NCBI GenBank assembly: GCA_963838735.1
Contig: CAWISG010000002.1
Coordinates: forward strand, 248,001 to 312,000
Length of the DNA stretch: 64,000 bases
Direction: 5' to 3'
Origin: Parerythrobacter_A sp963838735
GTDB lineage: Bacteria > Pseudomonadota > Alphaproteobacteria > Sphingomonadales > Sphingomonadaceae
The notes beneath the pieces were generated by a model. That model did no database searches and was not told the origin of the DNA. It worked only from the letters and a program-made list of their open reading frames with translations. A program made the position numbers and the translations under genes. Positions 1 through 9,293 of the stretch are shown one piece after another. Position 1 is the first letter of the stretch. Every line of letters begins with the position of its first letter.

Positions 1-924
1 CAGCGGATGGTCCTGCACGCACAGCCGGCGCAATACACACTGGACGGCGCGCATGGGGTCGCCGACCCGGCGGGTCTTCATGCCGAAGAGCTGGCGGTCG
101 ATATCCACGTGATGCTGGCCGATGGCGCCCCCGTCCACAACCTGATCGAAGCGGTCCAGAACGCCCATCTGCATGTCGAAAGCGTTGTCGGCGCGCCGAT
201 AGCTGCAGGTCATGCTTGCCTGTCTGCCGAGGAACGCGAGCTGGGCGTGGTGCTGATCGAGATCGGCGGCGATCTGACGACGGTGAGCCATTACGCAGGC
301 GGCATGATGCACGCCCTGCGCGCAATACCGCATGGCAGTAGCACCATCACCGACGCAGTAGCCGGAGCGTTCGGTATTCGCCGGTTCCAGGCAGAGCGCC
401 TGAAATGCGTTTCCGGTTCGGCGATGGCCAGCCCCGGCGATCACCGCGAGATGATTCCGGTGAATGGGCCAAACGATACGAATGTGGAAACCGGACCGAC
501 GGCGCGCGGTGCGGACGACCGCAACCGCATTCCACGCGCCGAGCTGATCGGGGTGGTTACGGAACAGCTCGCGAAGCTGACCGACGAAATCAATCGCGCA
601 CTTAAGGATACCGACCTTGCCAAGGCGAAGGGCAGCCGTGTGGTGCTGACGGGCGGTGGCGCGGAACTGGCGGGTATTGCCGAATTCATTCAGAGCGCGC
701 TGGGCCGTCCGGTGCGTATCGGGCGTCCGCCCGCGCTTCGTGGACTGCCCAACGCGCATGGCGTTCCGGGTTTTGCGACGCTTGCCGGACTGTGCCTCTA
801 TGCCGCCAGCGATCCGGTCGATATTCGCACGATTGACATCGGGGCCAGCCCGGTCGGCACTGTGCGCGAGGGTGGAATAGCGTTGCTTTCGCGCATGTTC
901 CGCATCGCCCGCGAGGGGTTTTGA
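1..924 (+). CDS. ftsA: Cell division protein FtsA, C-terminal part (5' end outside window)
   Basis: Actin-like ATPase that tethers FtsZ filaments to the inner membrane and recruits later divisome proteins. The reading frame is open from the first base, so the gene starts upstream; about 307 residues are visible. The actin/HSP70-type adenosine motif is seen as VVLTGGGAELAGI, and the GVVLIEIGGDLTTVS stretch fits phosphate-binding loop 2. The C-terminus ends in a basic/hydrophobic segment (LLSRMFRIAREGF), as expected for the membrane-targeting amphipathic helix of FtsA. It is followed after 169 bases by ftsZ, the classical dcw-cluster order, which supports the call. Family and role are established knowledge; the match is by motif and context. 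Confidence 0.93.
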   Translation, partial: QRMVLHAQPAQYTLDGAHGVADPAGLHAEELAVDIHVMLADGAPVHNLIEAVQNAHLHVESVVGAPIAAGHACLSAEERELGVVLIEIGGDLTTVSHYAGGMMHALRAIPHGSSTITDAVAGAFGIRRFQAERLKCVSGSAMASPGDHREMIPVNGPNDTNVETGPTARGADDRNRIPRAELIGVVTEQLAKLTDEINRALKDTDLAKAKGSRVVLTGGGAELAGIAEFIQSALGRPVRIGRPPALRGLPNAHGVPGFATLAGLCLYAASDPVDIRTIDIGASPVGTVREGGIALLSRMFRIAREGF

Positions 925-1093
925 TGCCCGCATTCACCCAGCATTTTGTCCACAAGCCGAAACCGAACCCTGTGGATAAGCGCCTACCCCCTATGCCCGG
1001 CGATTCGGCTTTCTGGCAGACATGGCGAAATACGGGTATAGACCCACGAAATAACAGCAGGCCCGCCTGCCACGCCCCCTGGAGCGATACGCA

Positions 1094-2923
1094 ATGAGCA
1101 TAAATATCGGACCCGCAGCCTCGGACGAACTTAGCCCGCGGATTGCGGTTATCGGCGTCGGCGGCGCTGGCGGCAACGCGGTGGCGAACATGATTGCCGC
1201 ACAGATCGAGGGCGTCGATTTCGTCGTCGCCAACACCGATGCGCAGGCACTCAACAACGCAGTGACCGACACGCGTATCCAGCTTGGCCCCGATATCACC
1301 GGCGGGCTGGGTGCAGGCGCGCGGCCCGAAGTCGGCAAGGCTGCGGCGGAAGAAACCGTTCAGGAAATCGAGAACCTGCTCGATGGGGTGAACATGTGCT
1401 TCATCGCTGCCGGGATGGGCGGCGGCACCGGCACCGGCGCGGCACCCGTGATTGCCGAGGCGGCGCGGCGCAAGGGTGTGCTGACGGTCGGCGTCGTGAC
1501 CAAGCCATTCCTTTTCGAAGGCACGCGCCGGATGCGCGCGGCCGAAGCGGGGATCGAGGAATTACAGCGCAACGTCGATACGCTGATCGTCATTCCCAAC
1601 CAGAACCTGTTCCTGATTGCAAAGGCGGACACCACCTTCAAGGAAGCGTTCCAGCTGGCCGATGAAGTGCTGCAACAGGGGGTGCGCTCGATAACCGACC
1701 TGATGGTGATGCCCGGCCTCATCAATCTCGATTTCGCCGACGTAAAATCGGTGATGGAGGAAATGGGCAAGGCGATGATGGGCACTGGCGAAGGCGAGGG
1801 CGAGAACCGCGCGCTGGAAGCCGCCGAACGCGCCATTGCCAACCCGCTGCTGGACGGGGTTTCCATGCAGGGTGCGAAGGGGGTCATCATTTCTATCATC
1901 GGCGGCGAAGACATGAAGCTGCTCGAAGTGGACGAGGCCGCGAACCACATCCGCGAGCTGGTGGACGAAGACGCCAACATCATCTGGGGTTCGGCGTTCA
2001 ATCCCGACCTGGACGGCAAGATCCGCGTCTCTGTAGTCGCTACCGGTATCGAACCGAGCAATGGTGCGACCGATGCGAGTGGGACCACCCATTCGCTGTC
2101 GCTGGGCGCAAGCCGTGCGCCGAAGCGGCCCGTGCTGGAATTGCCTGACGAGGATACCGACGAGGGGATGGACCAGGACGCAGGCGTAACCGATACGGCG
2201 ATGGAAGATGCCGCGCCTTCTGACAGCGCGCCTCTGTCGCTCGGCGGGTTCCAGCTCGACGGCGACGACGATTTCGACGAGGGCGAGGAAGACGACGGCG
2301 ATGTCGATGGTATCGTCGATCCGCTTGCCGGAATGCGCCGCGAATTGCCCGAAGCCTATGAGCCGGAACCGAAAAAGCCAGCGGCGGAAACCGGCGCAAA
2401 ACTGCCAGATCCTGCGAGCGATGCAGGCCATGCGTCGGGTGCTGATAGCAACGGTTTTGGTTCTTCGGACAAGACTGTCGATAGCGACGGGGCGGACGAT
2501 GAGTGGGACGACACACCACGGGACGGGGATAATGCGCCGCTCGATTTGGGCGCAATGCTGGAAGCTGCCCCGCAAAAAGCTGCCGGAGATGGCGGCGACG
2601 ACCTGTTGTCCAGTGCCGACAAGCTGGCGGATGACGACCAGCCGCTTCAGGTCCGGACCGGTGGCGGTCGACGTCGCGGGCTGATCCCCGGTGGCGGCGA
2701 AAGCGAAGCGGCGGCAAAAACTGCGGACGAACCGCCAGCCAAGAGTTCGGGCAGCACCCTGTTCGAGCGGATGGCAAATCTGTCTCGCGGGTCGGCGCAG
2801 GATAGCGGCAAAGCCGACGACAGGCAGGGCGACAAGGGCAGCGCTAAGAAGGATGACGACAAGGGCGATGGCGACGGGGCGGTGAACATTCCGCGTTTTC
2901 TCGGTCGTCAGAACAACCAGTAG
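1094..2923 (+). CDS. ftsZ: Cell division protein FtsZ
   Basis: Tubulin-like GTPase that polymerises at midcell to form the Z ring. The tubulin signature GGGTGTG is at residues 109-115, the T7 (synergy) loop NLDFADV at about 211-217, and the conserved C-terminal peptide IPRFLGRQ at 599-606, which binds FtsA. At 609 residues it is much longer than E. coli FtsZ (383). The extra length is an acidic, low-complexity linker from about residue 335 to 590, as in Caulobacter and sphingomonads. The ATG is preceded by GGAG nine bases upstream. The gene follows ftsA. Confidence 0.98.
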   Translation: MSINIGPAASDELSPRIAVIGVGGAGGNAVANMIAAQIEGVDFVVANTDAQALNNAVTDTRIQLGPDITGGLGAGARPEVGKAAAEETVQEIENLLDGVNMCFIAAGMGGGTGTGAAPVIAEAARRKGVLTVGVVTKPFLFEGTRRMRAAEAGIEELQRNVDTLIVIPNQNLFLIAKADTTFKEAFQLADEVLQQGVRSITDLMVMPGLINLDFADVKSVMEEMGKAMMGTGEGEGENRALEAAERAIANPLLDGVSMQGAKGVIISIIGGEDMKLLEVDEAANHIRELVDEDANIIWGSAFNPDLDGKIRVSVVATGIEPSNGATDASGTTHSLSLGASRAPKRPVLELPDEDTDEGMDQDAGVTDTAMEDAAPSDSAPLSLGGFQLDGDDDFDEGEEDDGDVDGIVDPLAGMRRELPEAYEPEPKKPAAETGAKLPDPASDAGHASGADSNGFGSSDKTVDSDGADDEWDDTPRDGDNAPLDLGAMLEAAPQKAAGDGGDDLLSSADKLADDDQPLQVRTGGGRRRGLIPGGGESEAAAKTADEPPAKSSGSTLFERMANLSRGSAQDSGKADDRQGDKGSAKKDDDKGDGDGAVNIPRFLGRQNNQ

Positions 2924-2967
2924 GACGGCTCATCCAGCCTTAATCTGCCGCCTGCGAAACGCACCCC

Positions 2968-4677
2968 ATGACCAGATATTTTCCAATGACGCTCGCGGCT
3001 TTTGCCAGCGTGATGCTGCCCGCATCGGCAGGCGCGCAAGAGGTGGTGCAAGCGCTGCCTTCTGCCGAATCGCAGGAACTGGGCCGCGCGCTGGAGCGGC
3101 TGTCGCAAAGCCCGAACAGCGTGGATGCGCTGGTTGCGGCGGGCAATGCCGCGTTGGCAGTTGGCGATGTCGACGCCGCGGTCGGGTTCTTCGGCCGTGC
3201 AGAGGGACGCGCGCCGCAGAATATCGACGTGATGCTGGGCCTTGCTTCGGTCGCGGTGCGTGCGGGCGATCCGTTGCGCGCGATCGGTCTGTATGATGCG
3301 GCAGCGGCGGCGGGCGCGAATATGCGACAGGTGCAGGCGGATCGCGGGCTGGCGCATGACCTCGTCGGTGATCCGCAGACCGCGCAGGCGCTGTATCGCG
3401 GCGCACTCGATGACGACCCCAAGGGGGACGCGCGGCGGCGGCTGGCGCTAAGCCTTGCCATTTCCGGCGATCGCGCCGGGTTCGACCGTACCTTGGCCCC
3501 GCTGCTGGCGGAGAACGACCGCGCCAGCGTGCGGACGCGGGCCTTCGGGCTGGCAATTCTGGGGCAGGCCGACGACGCGGTCGGTATCACCCGGACCGCG
3601 ATGTCCGCGCAGCTGGCGACACGGCTGGAGCCGTATCTGCGCTATATGCAGCAGCTGACCCCGGCGCAGCAGGCGGCGGCGGGCAATCTTGGTAAATTTC
3701 CGCAAACCGCGCAGATCGGCAGGGATCCGGCGCAACTGGCAAGCTATCGCGCGCGCCGTACCGCCTCGCAGGACGCTGGCGCGCGACTGGAACCGCGCGG
3801 CACACCGCTGGGTCCCGCAAGCGCGCCGCTAGCGCAGTCTGCCGACATAGCGTCTGAACCTGCATCGCAATCGCGTACCCGGTCAGAGCGCCGCCGTGTC
3901 GCCCGCGCCGAACGGCAGCGTGCCTCCGACCCCTTGCAACGCAGCCGTGCCCGCCCAGTGGAAGTACGCCGCGTACAACGCACTGACGCTGTACCAGCGC
4001 CTATACCAGCGCCGCAACCGACTGTAATTGCCGCGACACCGGTGCCGCAACCGGTCCGCGTTCAGACCGAACTCGCGCCAGTGCCAGCTCTCGGTGCAAC
4101 GCTGCGCCGTGCGCCCGAAGCGATCGCGCGCGTCGATGTGCCGCCTTCGCAGCCAGTAGCGCCCACACAAGCGCCATCGGAAACTTTCAACCTCGCAACG
4201 CTCGAACAAGCCCCTGCGAGTACCGCTGCGCAACCCGCCCGGCCAGCGTTGCAACCGGAACCCGCACGTTCGGTCGCTGAAGCATTCGGGGCGTTTGCCA
4301 TTACCCGCAACCGGACGGCATCCGCCAAGGAAGGCGCCGTCGATGTCACACAAATCGCGCCGGTGCGCGAAAGTGCCGCCCCTGATGAAACGCCCGCACC
4401 CCAAGCCAGTCCGGCGCGCCATTGGGCGCAAATCGCCACCGGGCGTGACCGCGCGGCCTTGCGCTACGACTATCGCCGGTTCCGCCGCCTTGCGCCCGAT
4501 GTGCTGGGCGATCTGACACCGCACATCGCTGAATGGAACGGCACCAACCGCTTGCTGGCCGGTCCGTTCGCCACCCCTGCCGGCGCCGACAAGGTATTAA
4601 ACGCATTGAGGGAAAAAGACATCGACGGCTTCCGCTTCACCAGCGCGGCAGGGCAGGAAATCGAACCGCTCGATTAA
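2968..4677 (+). CDS. Secreted TPR and SPOR domain protein
   Basis: Probable periplasmic protein of 569 residues. A signal peptide of about 24 residues ends ASAGAQ. Residues about 30-250 are alanine-rich helical repeats with TPR-like spacing (for example NSVDALVAAGNAALAVGDVD), then comes a Pro/Ala/Arg-rich disordered linker. The last ~85 residues look like a SPOR domain (ARHWAQIATGRDRAAL ... LLAGPFATPAGADKVLNAL). SPOR domains bind denuded septal peptidoglycan glycans, so a role at the division site is plausible and fits the position right behind ftsZ (44-base gap). No strong ribosome binding site is visible before the ATG. The exact function is not known. Confidence 0.8.
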   Translation: MTRYFPMTLAAFASVMLPASAGAQEVVQALPSAESQELGRALERLSQSPNSVDALVAAGNAALAVGDVDAAVGFFGRAEGRAPQNIDVMLGLASVAVRAGDPLRAIGLYDAAAAAGANMRQVQADRGLAHDLVGDPQTAQALYRGALDDDPKGDARRRLALSLAISGDRAGFDRTLAPLLAENDRASVRTRAFGLAILGQADDAVGITRTAMSAQLATRLEPYLRYMQQLTPAQQAAAGNLGKFPQTAQIGRDPAQLASYRARRTASQDAGARLEPRGTPLGPASAPLAQSADIASEPASQSRTRSERRRVARAERQRASDPLQRSRARPVEVRRVQRTDAVPAPIPAPQPTVIAATPVPQPVRVQTELAPVPALGATLRRAPEAIARVDVPPSQPVAPTQAPSETFNLATLEQAPASTAAQPARPALQPEPARSVAEAFGAFAITRNRTASAKEGAVDVTQIAPVRESAAPDETPAPQASPARHWAQIATGRDRAALRYDYRRFRRLAPDVLGDLTPHIAEWNGTNRLLAGPFATPAGADKVLNALREKDIDGFRFTSAAGQEIEPLD

Positions 4678-4811
4678 CAGGCGGGCGCGTTTTGCACAGA
4701 CTGTAAACAGGCGAAACCCGTTCTCCCCAGCGGCAGCACATGCCGGTCTTGCGCCGCGACAGGGGTTGGGCGCAACGCGATAGCGATGTTCCTGGTAACC
4801 ATTTCAATACC

Positions 4812-5342
4812 ATGTTCCCCGCGCGGAATTGCGCCGTGACGTTGGCCGACGACCGCTTTGGGCGGGCGCAGGACTGCCCGCCGGTGGATATGCTGTCGGC
4901 GCTGTTCCGGGCGCGGGGCTGGCCGTTCGAGGCGGTGTCCGGCGACGAATTGTCGGGCAAGGTGCAGGGCAGTTGGGCCAATTACCAGCTGCGCGCGATC
5001 TGGCGGTCCGAAGACAATGTGCTGCAATTGCTGTGCCTTCCCGATGTGCGTGTGCCGGCAGACAAGAAAACGCCTGCGTTCGAGCTGCTGGCGCTGGTCA
5101 ACGAGCAGCTCTGGCTCGGGCATTTCGACATCTGGAGCAAGGGCGGTGTGCTGGTCTATCGCCACGGCGCGCTGCTGGGCGACGACGGGTTGCTGAGCCT
5201 CGATCAGGCGCAGGCTCTGGTCGAGAACGCAATCGAGGAATGCGACCGGTTCTACCCGGCTTTCCAGTTCGTGTTATGGGGTGACAAAAGTGCTGCCGAT
5301 GCGCTGACGAATGCCTTGGTCGATGCGCAGGGCGAGGCGTGA
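4812..5342 (+). CDS. YbjN domain-containing protein
   Basis: Small cytosolic protein resembling the YbjN family, whose members are structurally like type III secretion chaperones but mostly of unknown function. The diagnostic part runs from PPVDMLSALFRARGWPFE to the end, with VQGSWANYQLRAIW and LQLLCLPDVRVP in the middle. The frame stays open back to an ATG at 4740, which would add 24 basic residues not typical of the family, so the ATG at 4812 is preferred; neither has a good ribosome binding site and the start is uncertain. It ends seven bases before proC, suggesting co-transcription. Confidence 0.7.
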   Translation: MFPARNCAVTLADDRFGRAQDCPPVDMLSALFRARGWPFEAVSGDELSGKVQGSWANYQLRAIWRSEDNVLQLLCLPDVRVPADKKTPAFELLALVNEQLWLGHFDIWSKGGVLVYRHGALLGDDGLLSLDQAQALVENAIEECDRFYPAFQFVLWGDKSAADALTNALVDAQGEA

Positions 5343-5349
5343 GGCGACC

Positions 5350-6162
5350 ATGACGCGCCTATCCGCCCCAATGCTGATTGTCGGCTATGGCACGATGACA
5401 GGCGCGATGGTCGAAGGGTGGCTGGCCGCAGGGTACGACCCCGCCGATTTTGCTGTGTATCACCCTACGCGCGCCGAAGCCGGGGATGGGCTGAAAGTTT
5501 ACAATGATTGGCCCGACGGTCCGTTCGGCACGATCCTGCTGGGCGTGAAACCGCACCAGCTCGACACCGTGGCGGCGGATGTCGCGCGGGTTGCGGGCCG
5601 CTCTGCGACCATCCTGTCGGTGCTCGCGGGTGTCGATCTGGCCGGTTTGCGCGCGCGATTCCCCACGGCGGCGGGTGTCGTGCGCGTGATGCCCAACCTC
5701 GCGGTGGCAATCAACGCCTCCCCGGTGGCGCTTGCGGCGCAAGGGCTTTCGGCTGACCGGCGCGAAAACGTAACCACGCTGGCCGCTGCATTGGGCATGG
5801 CGGAGTGGCTTGACGACGAAGCGCAGTTTGATCTTGTCACCGCACTGGCCGGTTCGGGGCCGGGCTTCGTTTATCGCTTCATCGATGCGTTGGCGGCCGC
5901 GGCCGATACCCTGGGATTGCCCCGCGACCAGGCCGAGCGACTGGCGGTGGCGATGGTGCAGGGCGCGGGCGCGCTGGCCGCGCAAACGCCCCATTCTCCC
6001 GGCGCGCTGGCAAAGCGTGTCGCCAGTCCAGGCGGAATGACGCAGCGGGGGTTGGATGTGCTGGATGCCGACAGCGCGCTGCAACGCCTGCTGACCGAGA
6101 CGCTGCGCGCCACGCGTGATCACGGAACGAAATTGGGAACGCAGGCGCGCGAACAGGGTTAG
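5350..6162 (+). CDS. proC: Pyrroline-5-carboxylate reductase
   Basis: Catalyses the last step of proline synthesis, NAD(P)H-dependent reduction of 1-pyrroline-5-carboxylate to L-proline. The N-terminal Rossmann motif is LIVGYGTMTGAM; the middle carries VVRVMPNLAVAIN and the C-terminal dimerisation domain contains the family hallmark ALAGSGPGFVYRF and VASPGGMTQRGLDVL. The protein is 270 residues, normal for ProC. The frame extends upstream to 5311 inside the YbjN-like gene, but the ATG at 5350 gives the expected N-terminus. proB lies about 3 kb downstream, but proA is not in the window. Confidence 0.93.
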   Translation: MTRLSAPMLIVGYGTMTGAMVEGWLAAGYDPADFAVYHPTRAEAGDGLKVYNDWPDGPFGTILLGVKPHQLDTVAADVARVAGRSATILSVLAGVDLAGLRARFPTAAGVVRVMPNLAVAINASPVALAAQGLSADRRENVTTLAAALGMAEWLDDEAQFDLVTALAGSGPGFVYRFIDALAAAADTLGLPRDQAERLAVAMVQGAGALAAQTPHSPGALAKRVASPGGMTQRGLDVLDADSALQRLLTETLRATRDHGTKLGTQAREQG

Positions 6163-6271
6163 GATTAGGTAACGCGCGCGCACGGTTTTGCTTGAAAAAA
6201 AGGCGGCGTACCCCGATATTGGCAGACACGACGGAGCCGATGGCTCCCCCCCTTTGGAGGAAGACAAGACA

Positions 6272-7048
6272 ATGGCGAATTGGAATGAACCGCGCCGTGG
6301 CGACCTGAGCGGCGTCAATTCCGGCCCGTCCGGCATTGGCCGCACGCCGGCACTCGGCGGCAGCGTGGACGATGGTACCGTAATGGATGCGGGCCTGCGC
6401 CTGCACATGCTGTCGATTTATAACTACATGGCGCTCGGCGTCGCGCTTACCGGTCTGGTGGCCTACCTCACGGTTGCTACTGGTCTGGTTTACACCTTTG
6501 CCAATAGCGGCCTGATGTTCATCGTCGCGCTGTCGCCGCTGGCCATCGTGTTCGCGATGAGTTTCGGGCGCAACAAGTTCAGCACACCCACGCTCCAGCT
6601 TATGTTCTGGGGTTTTGCGGTGCTGATGGGTTTGTCGCTCTCCACCATCTTTCTCGTGTATACCCAATCCTCCATCGCTTTGACCTTCTTCGCGACGGCA
6701 GGTGCTTTCGCGGGCCTCAGCCTGTGGGGCTACACCACGAAACAGGATATTTCCGGCTGGGGCAGCTTCCTAATCATGGGCGTTGTCGGGCTGATTATTG
6801 CGTCGCTGCTGAACGCATTCCTGATCGGTTCGCCTGGTCTTGAACTGGCGATTTCGGCGCTTGGCGTGCTGATTTTCGCCGGCCTGACCGCCTACGATAC
6901 GCAGCGACTGAAGAACGAGTACCGCTTCGTGCGCGGCACCGAGTACGCTGGCAAGGCGGTCATTCTGGGCGCGTTGAGCCTGTATCTCGATTTCATCAAC
7001 ATGTTCCTGTTCCTGTTGCGTTTCCTCGGTGTCGCACGCAGCGAATAG
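6272..7048 (+). CDS. Bax inhibitor-1/YccA family inner membrane protein
   Basis: Seven-helix integral membrane protein of the BI-1/YccA (UPF0005) family; bacterial members are linked to membrane protein quality control and proton-sensitive calcium leak. After a hydrophilic head of about 45 residues, hydrophobic segments alternate to the C-terminus (MLSIYNYMALGVALTGLVAY onward), and the family motif GLTAYDTQRLK is present near the end. The true start is the ATG at 6272, preceded by GGAGG at 6256-6260; an in-frame ATG at 6188 lacks such a site. A perfect hairpin terminator follows, so this gene ends a transcription unit. Confidence 0.9.
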   Translation: MANWNEPRRGDLSGVNSGPSGIGRTPALGGSVDDGTVMDAGLRLHMLSIYNYMALGVALTGLVAYLTVATGLVYTFANSGLMFIVALSPLAIVFAMSFGRNKFSTPTLQLMFWGFAVLMGLSLSTIFLVYTQSSIALTFFATAGAFAGLSLWGYTTKQDISGWGSFLIMGVVGLIIASLLNAFLIGSPGLELAISALGVLIFAGLTAYDTQRLKNEYRFVRGTEYAGKAVILGALSLYLDFINMFLFLLRFLGVARSE

Positions 7049-7070
7049 GACCAACCGACTGTCCAATACG

Positions 7071-7110
7071 ATGCCCGGAATGCGCAAACGCATTCCGGGC
7101 ATTTTCTTTG
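7071..7110 (+). terminator. Rho-independent terminator
   Basis: Perfect 14-bp inverted repeat (7071-7084 with 7089-7102), four-base loop CAAA, then TTTCTTT. It lies 23 bases after the Bax-inhibitor family gene stop and before the next start, so it should end that transcript. Confidence 0.88.
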
Positions 7111-7208
7111 CCCGGCCCGCAGGTTAGGCCTTTCGCTTCATCGCCGCGCAAGGCCGATTTCGCTACGGTTGCCGGCATCGCCCGAATAAAGGAGGGGCAT
7201 TCTCTTTC

Positions 7209-8144
7209 ATGTCCGACACCACCCGCCCCGCTTCCCCCCTTCGCCGGCCCGTAAAGGTGCCAATCAAGGTGACTGTCATCGCCGTGGCGACCGCGATCAC
7301 GGCAGCATGCGCGCCTAAAGTTGTTCCTGTGCCGCCGCCGCCCCCTCCGCCGCCTCCTCTGGTGGTCATTCCTGCGCGTCCGGTTCCGCCCGGCAATGCG
7401 GCATTGGGCATGTATATTCCCCCGCGCGACCAGTTCGGCATTCGCCGCACTGTGAATTACGGCCTGACCGAGGCGCAGACGCTGTGGAACCTGCGCAGTG
7501 CACTCAACGTGGCGGCGCTGAATTGCGAAACGACACGCTATCCGGGTATCCTGCCCGCCTATAGCGAGCTGCTGAGTGAGAACCGCACGACGTTGCGCCG
7601 CACCAATAACGAGCTGACTGCCGAATACCGCGACCGCTATGGCGCTGAATGGCGCAGCGCGATGGATAGCTACATGACGCAGGTGTATAACTATTATGCC
7701 CTACCGCCCGCGCAAAGGCAGTTTTGCGATACCGCCGCCCAGGTTGCGCAGGAATCGACTGTGGTCGAAAGCAGCGATCTGCGCACTTTCGCCGCTGCCA
7801 ACCTGCCGCGTATCGAGGGCGTGTTCGACAATTTCTACACCGCATACGAGCAGTACCAGATCGATGTCGCGCAATGGGATGCGCAATATGGCGCGCCAGC
7901 GCCTATCGTGACCGACTTTTGGCCCGGCACCGGTCCTGCGCCGTCGGGTCTCATCAGCACTCCGGAATCAGAGCTTTACCGTATCGAGGTCGATCCTTCG
8001 TCCGCCGGGGCGTTGCCGGTCGATGCTGCCGGTCCGCAGATAACCGGAGAGCCAGTGTTCGTCCCCGGGCAGGCTGGTGATCCGGAACCTGCGCCACAAG
8101 CAGCGGCCGACCCCCTGTTCGCACTCCCATCCGAAAGCGAGTAA
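7209..8144 (+). CDS. Uncharacterised lipoprotein with polyproline tract
   Basis: 311-residue protein of unknown function. The N-terminus has a basic head and hydrophobic stretch ending in a lipobox-like ITAAC (cysteine 34), so it is probably a lipoprotein, although the leader is long. Immediately after comes a run of nine prolines (positions about 41-50) and then a mostly helical, Tyr- and Asn-rich domain (MYIPPRDQFGIRRTVNYG; NNELTAEYRDRYGAEW; FYTAYEQYQIDVAQW). The proline run may act as a rigid spacer from the membrane. GGAGGGG at 7191-7197 supports the start. No enzyme motif was recognised. It sits between the Bax-inhibitor terminator and obgE. Confidence 0.72.
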   Translation: MSDTTRPASPLRRPVKVPIKVTVIAVATAITAACAPKVVPVPPPPPPPPPLVVIPARPVPPGNAALGMYIPPRDQFGIRRTVNYGLTEAQTLWNLRSALNVAALNCETTRYPGILPAYSELLSENRTTLRRTNNELTAEYRDRYGAEWRSAMDSYMTQVYNYYALPPAQRQFCDTAAQVAQESTVVESSDLRTFAAANLPRIEGVFDNFYTAYEQYQIDVAQWDAQYGAPAPIVTDFWPGTGPAPSGLISTPESELYRIEVDPSSAGALPVDAAGPQITGEPVFVPGQAGDPEPAPQAAADPLFALPSESE

Positions 8145-8167
8145 CCGCACTCAGCGCTGAACGACGC

Positions 8168-8205
8168 ACAAGACACGCCGGACAAGACACGCCGGACAAG
8201 ACAGG
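8168..8205. repeat. Short tandem repeat, 14-bp unit x 2.7
   Basis: Unit ACAAGACACGCCGG occurs at 8168-8181 and 8182-8195, then ten bases of a third imperfect copy. It lies in the 89-base gap between the polyproline lipoprotein gene and obgE. Confidence 0.8.
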
Positions 8206-8233
8206 GGCGCAGCTTTGGCCTAATAGCAGCGCC

Positions 8234-9289
8234 ATGCACTTTCTCGACCAGGCCAAAATCTATCTCAAGTCAGGCGGCGGCGGCCCCGGGGCTGTCAGCT
8301 TCCGGCGCGAGGCTTATGTCGAATATGGCGGCCCCGACGGCGGCAATGGCGGCGATGGCGGCGATATCGTGTTCGAGGCGGTGCAGGGCCTCAATACGCT
8401 GATCGACTTCCGTTACGCGCAGCATTTCAAGGCACCGCGTGGCACCCACGGCATGGGCAAGGACCGCACCGGCGCGGGTGCGCGCGACCTCGTAATAAAG
8501 GTGCCGGTCGGTACGCAGGTGCTGTCCGAGGACAAGGAGGAGGTGTTGCTCGATTTTACGGAAGTCGGCCAGCGCGTCGTCTTCCTCGAAGGCGGCATGG
8601 GCGGGCGTGGCAATGCGAGCTACAAGACCAGCACCAACCGCGCCCCGCGCCAGCATCAGCCGGGCGAGCCGGGCAGCGAAGCATGGGTCTGGCTACGGCT
8701 GAAACTGCTGGCCGATGTCGGCATGCTGGGCCTACCCAATGCGGGCAAGAGTACCTTCATCAACGCCGTCTCCAACGCCCGCGCCAAAGTCGGGCATTAT
8801 GCCTTTACCACGCTGGTGCCCAAGCTGGGTGTTGTGAGCCACAAGGGGCGCGAATTCGTGCTGGCCGATATTCCGGGCTTGATTGCGGGCGCGGCGGAAG
8901 GGGCGGGTATCGGCGACCGGTTCCTTGGCCATATCGAACGGTGCCGCGTGCTGATCCATCTGGTCGATATTTCGGGTGACGATCCGGCAGCGGCGATGGT
9001 GACAGTGAACGAGGAACTGGCCGCGCACGGGGCAGGGCTGGCGGACAAACCGCAGCTGATCGTCCTGAACAAATGCGACCTCGCCGATGCCGAGCTGGTC
9101 GAAGGGTTTGCGCAGGAGCTGCACGATGCGGGCGCGGGCGAGGTGTTCGCCATTTCGGGCGCAACCGGGCGAGGCATTCCGGCGCTGATGGACGCGGTGC
9201 TGGCGCATTTGCCCGATGCCACGTCCACGGAAACGCAGGGCTCCGAAATCGAGAATATCGCGGACGAGGCGGAATGGTCGCCGATCTGA
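8234..9289 (+). CDS. obgE: GTPase ObgE/CgtA
   Basis: Essential GTPase that binds the large ribosomal subunit and acts in late 50S assembly and growth control. The glycine-rich Obg fold fills residues 1-158 (KSGGGGPGAVSFRREAYVE). The G domain shows Walker A GLPNAGKS at 166-173, G3 DIPG at 212-215 and G4 NKCD at 279-282. Length (351) is typical of alphaproteobacterial ObgE, without a long OCT domain. The stop lies four bases before the proB start, so the two are probably co-transcribed, an arrangement common in alphaproteobacteria. Confidence 0.97.
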   Translation: MHFLDQAKIYLKSGGGGPGAVSFRREAYVEYGGPDGGNGGDGGDIVFEAVQGLNTLIDFRYAQHFKAPRGTHGMGKDRTGAGARDLVIKVPVGTQVLSEDKEEVLLDFTEVGQRVVFLEGGMGGRGNASYKTSTNRAPRQHQPGEPGSEAWVWLRLKLLADVGMLGLPNAGKSTFINAVSNARAKVGHYAFTTLVPKLGVVSHKGREFVLADIPGLIAGAAEGAGIGDRFLGHIERCRVLIHLVDISGDDPAAAMVTVNEELAAHGAGLADKPQLIVLNKCDLADAELVEGFAQELHDAGAGEVFAISGATGRGIPALMDAVLAHLPDATSTETQGSEIENIADEAEWSPI

Positions 9290-9293
9290 TGCG

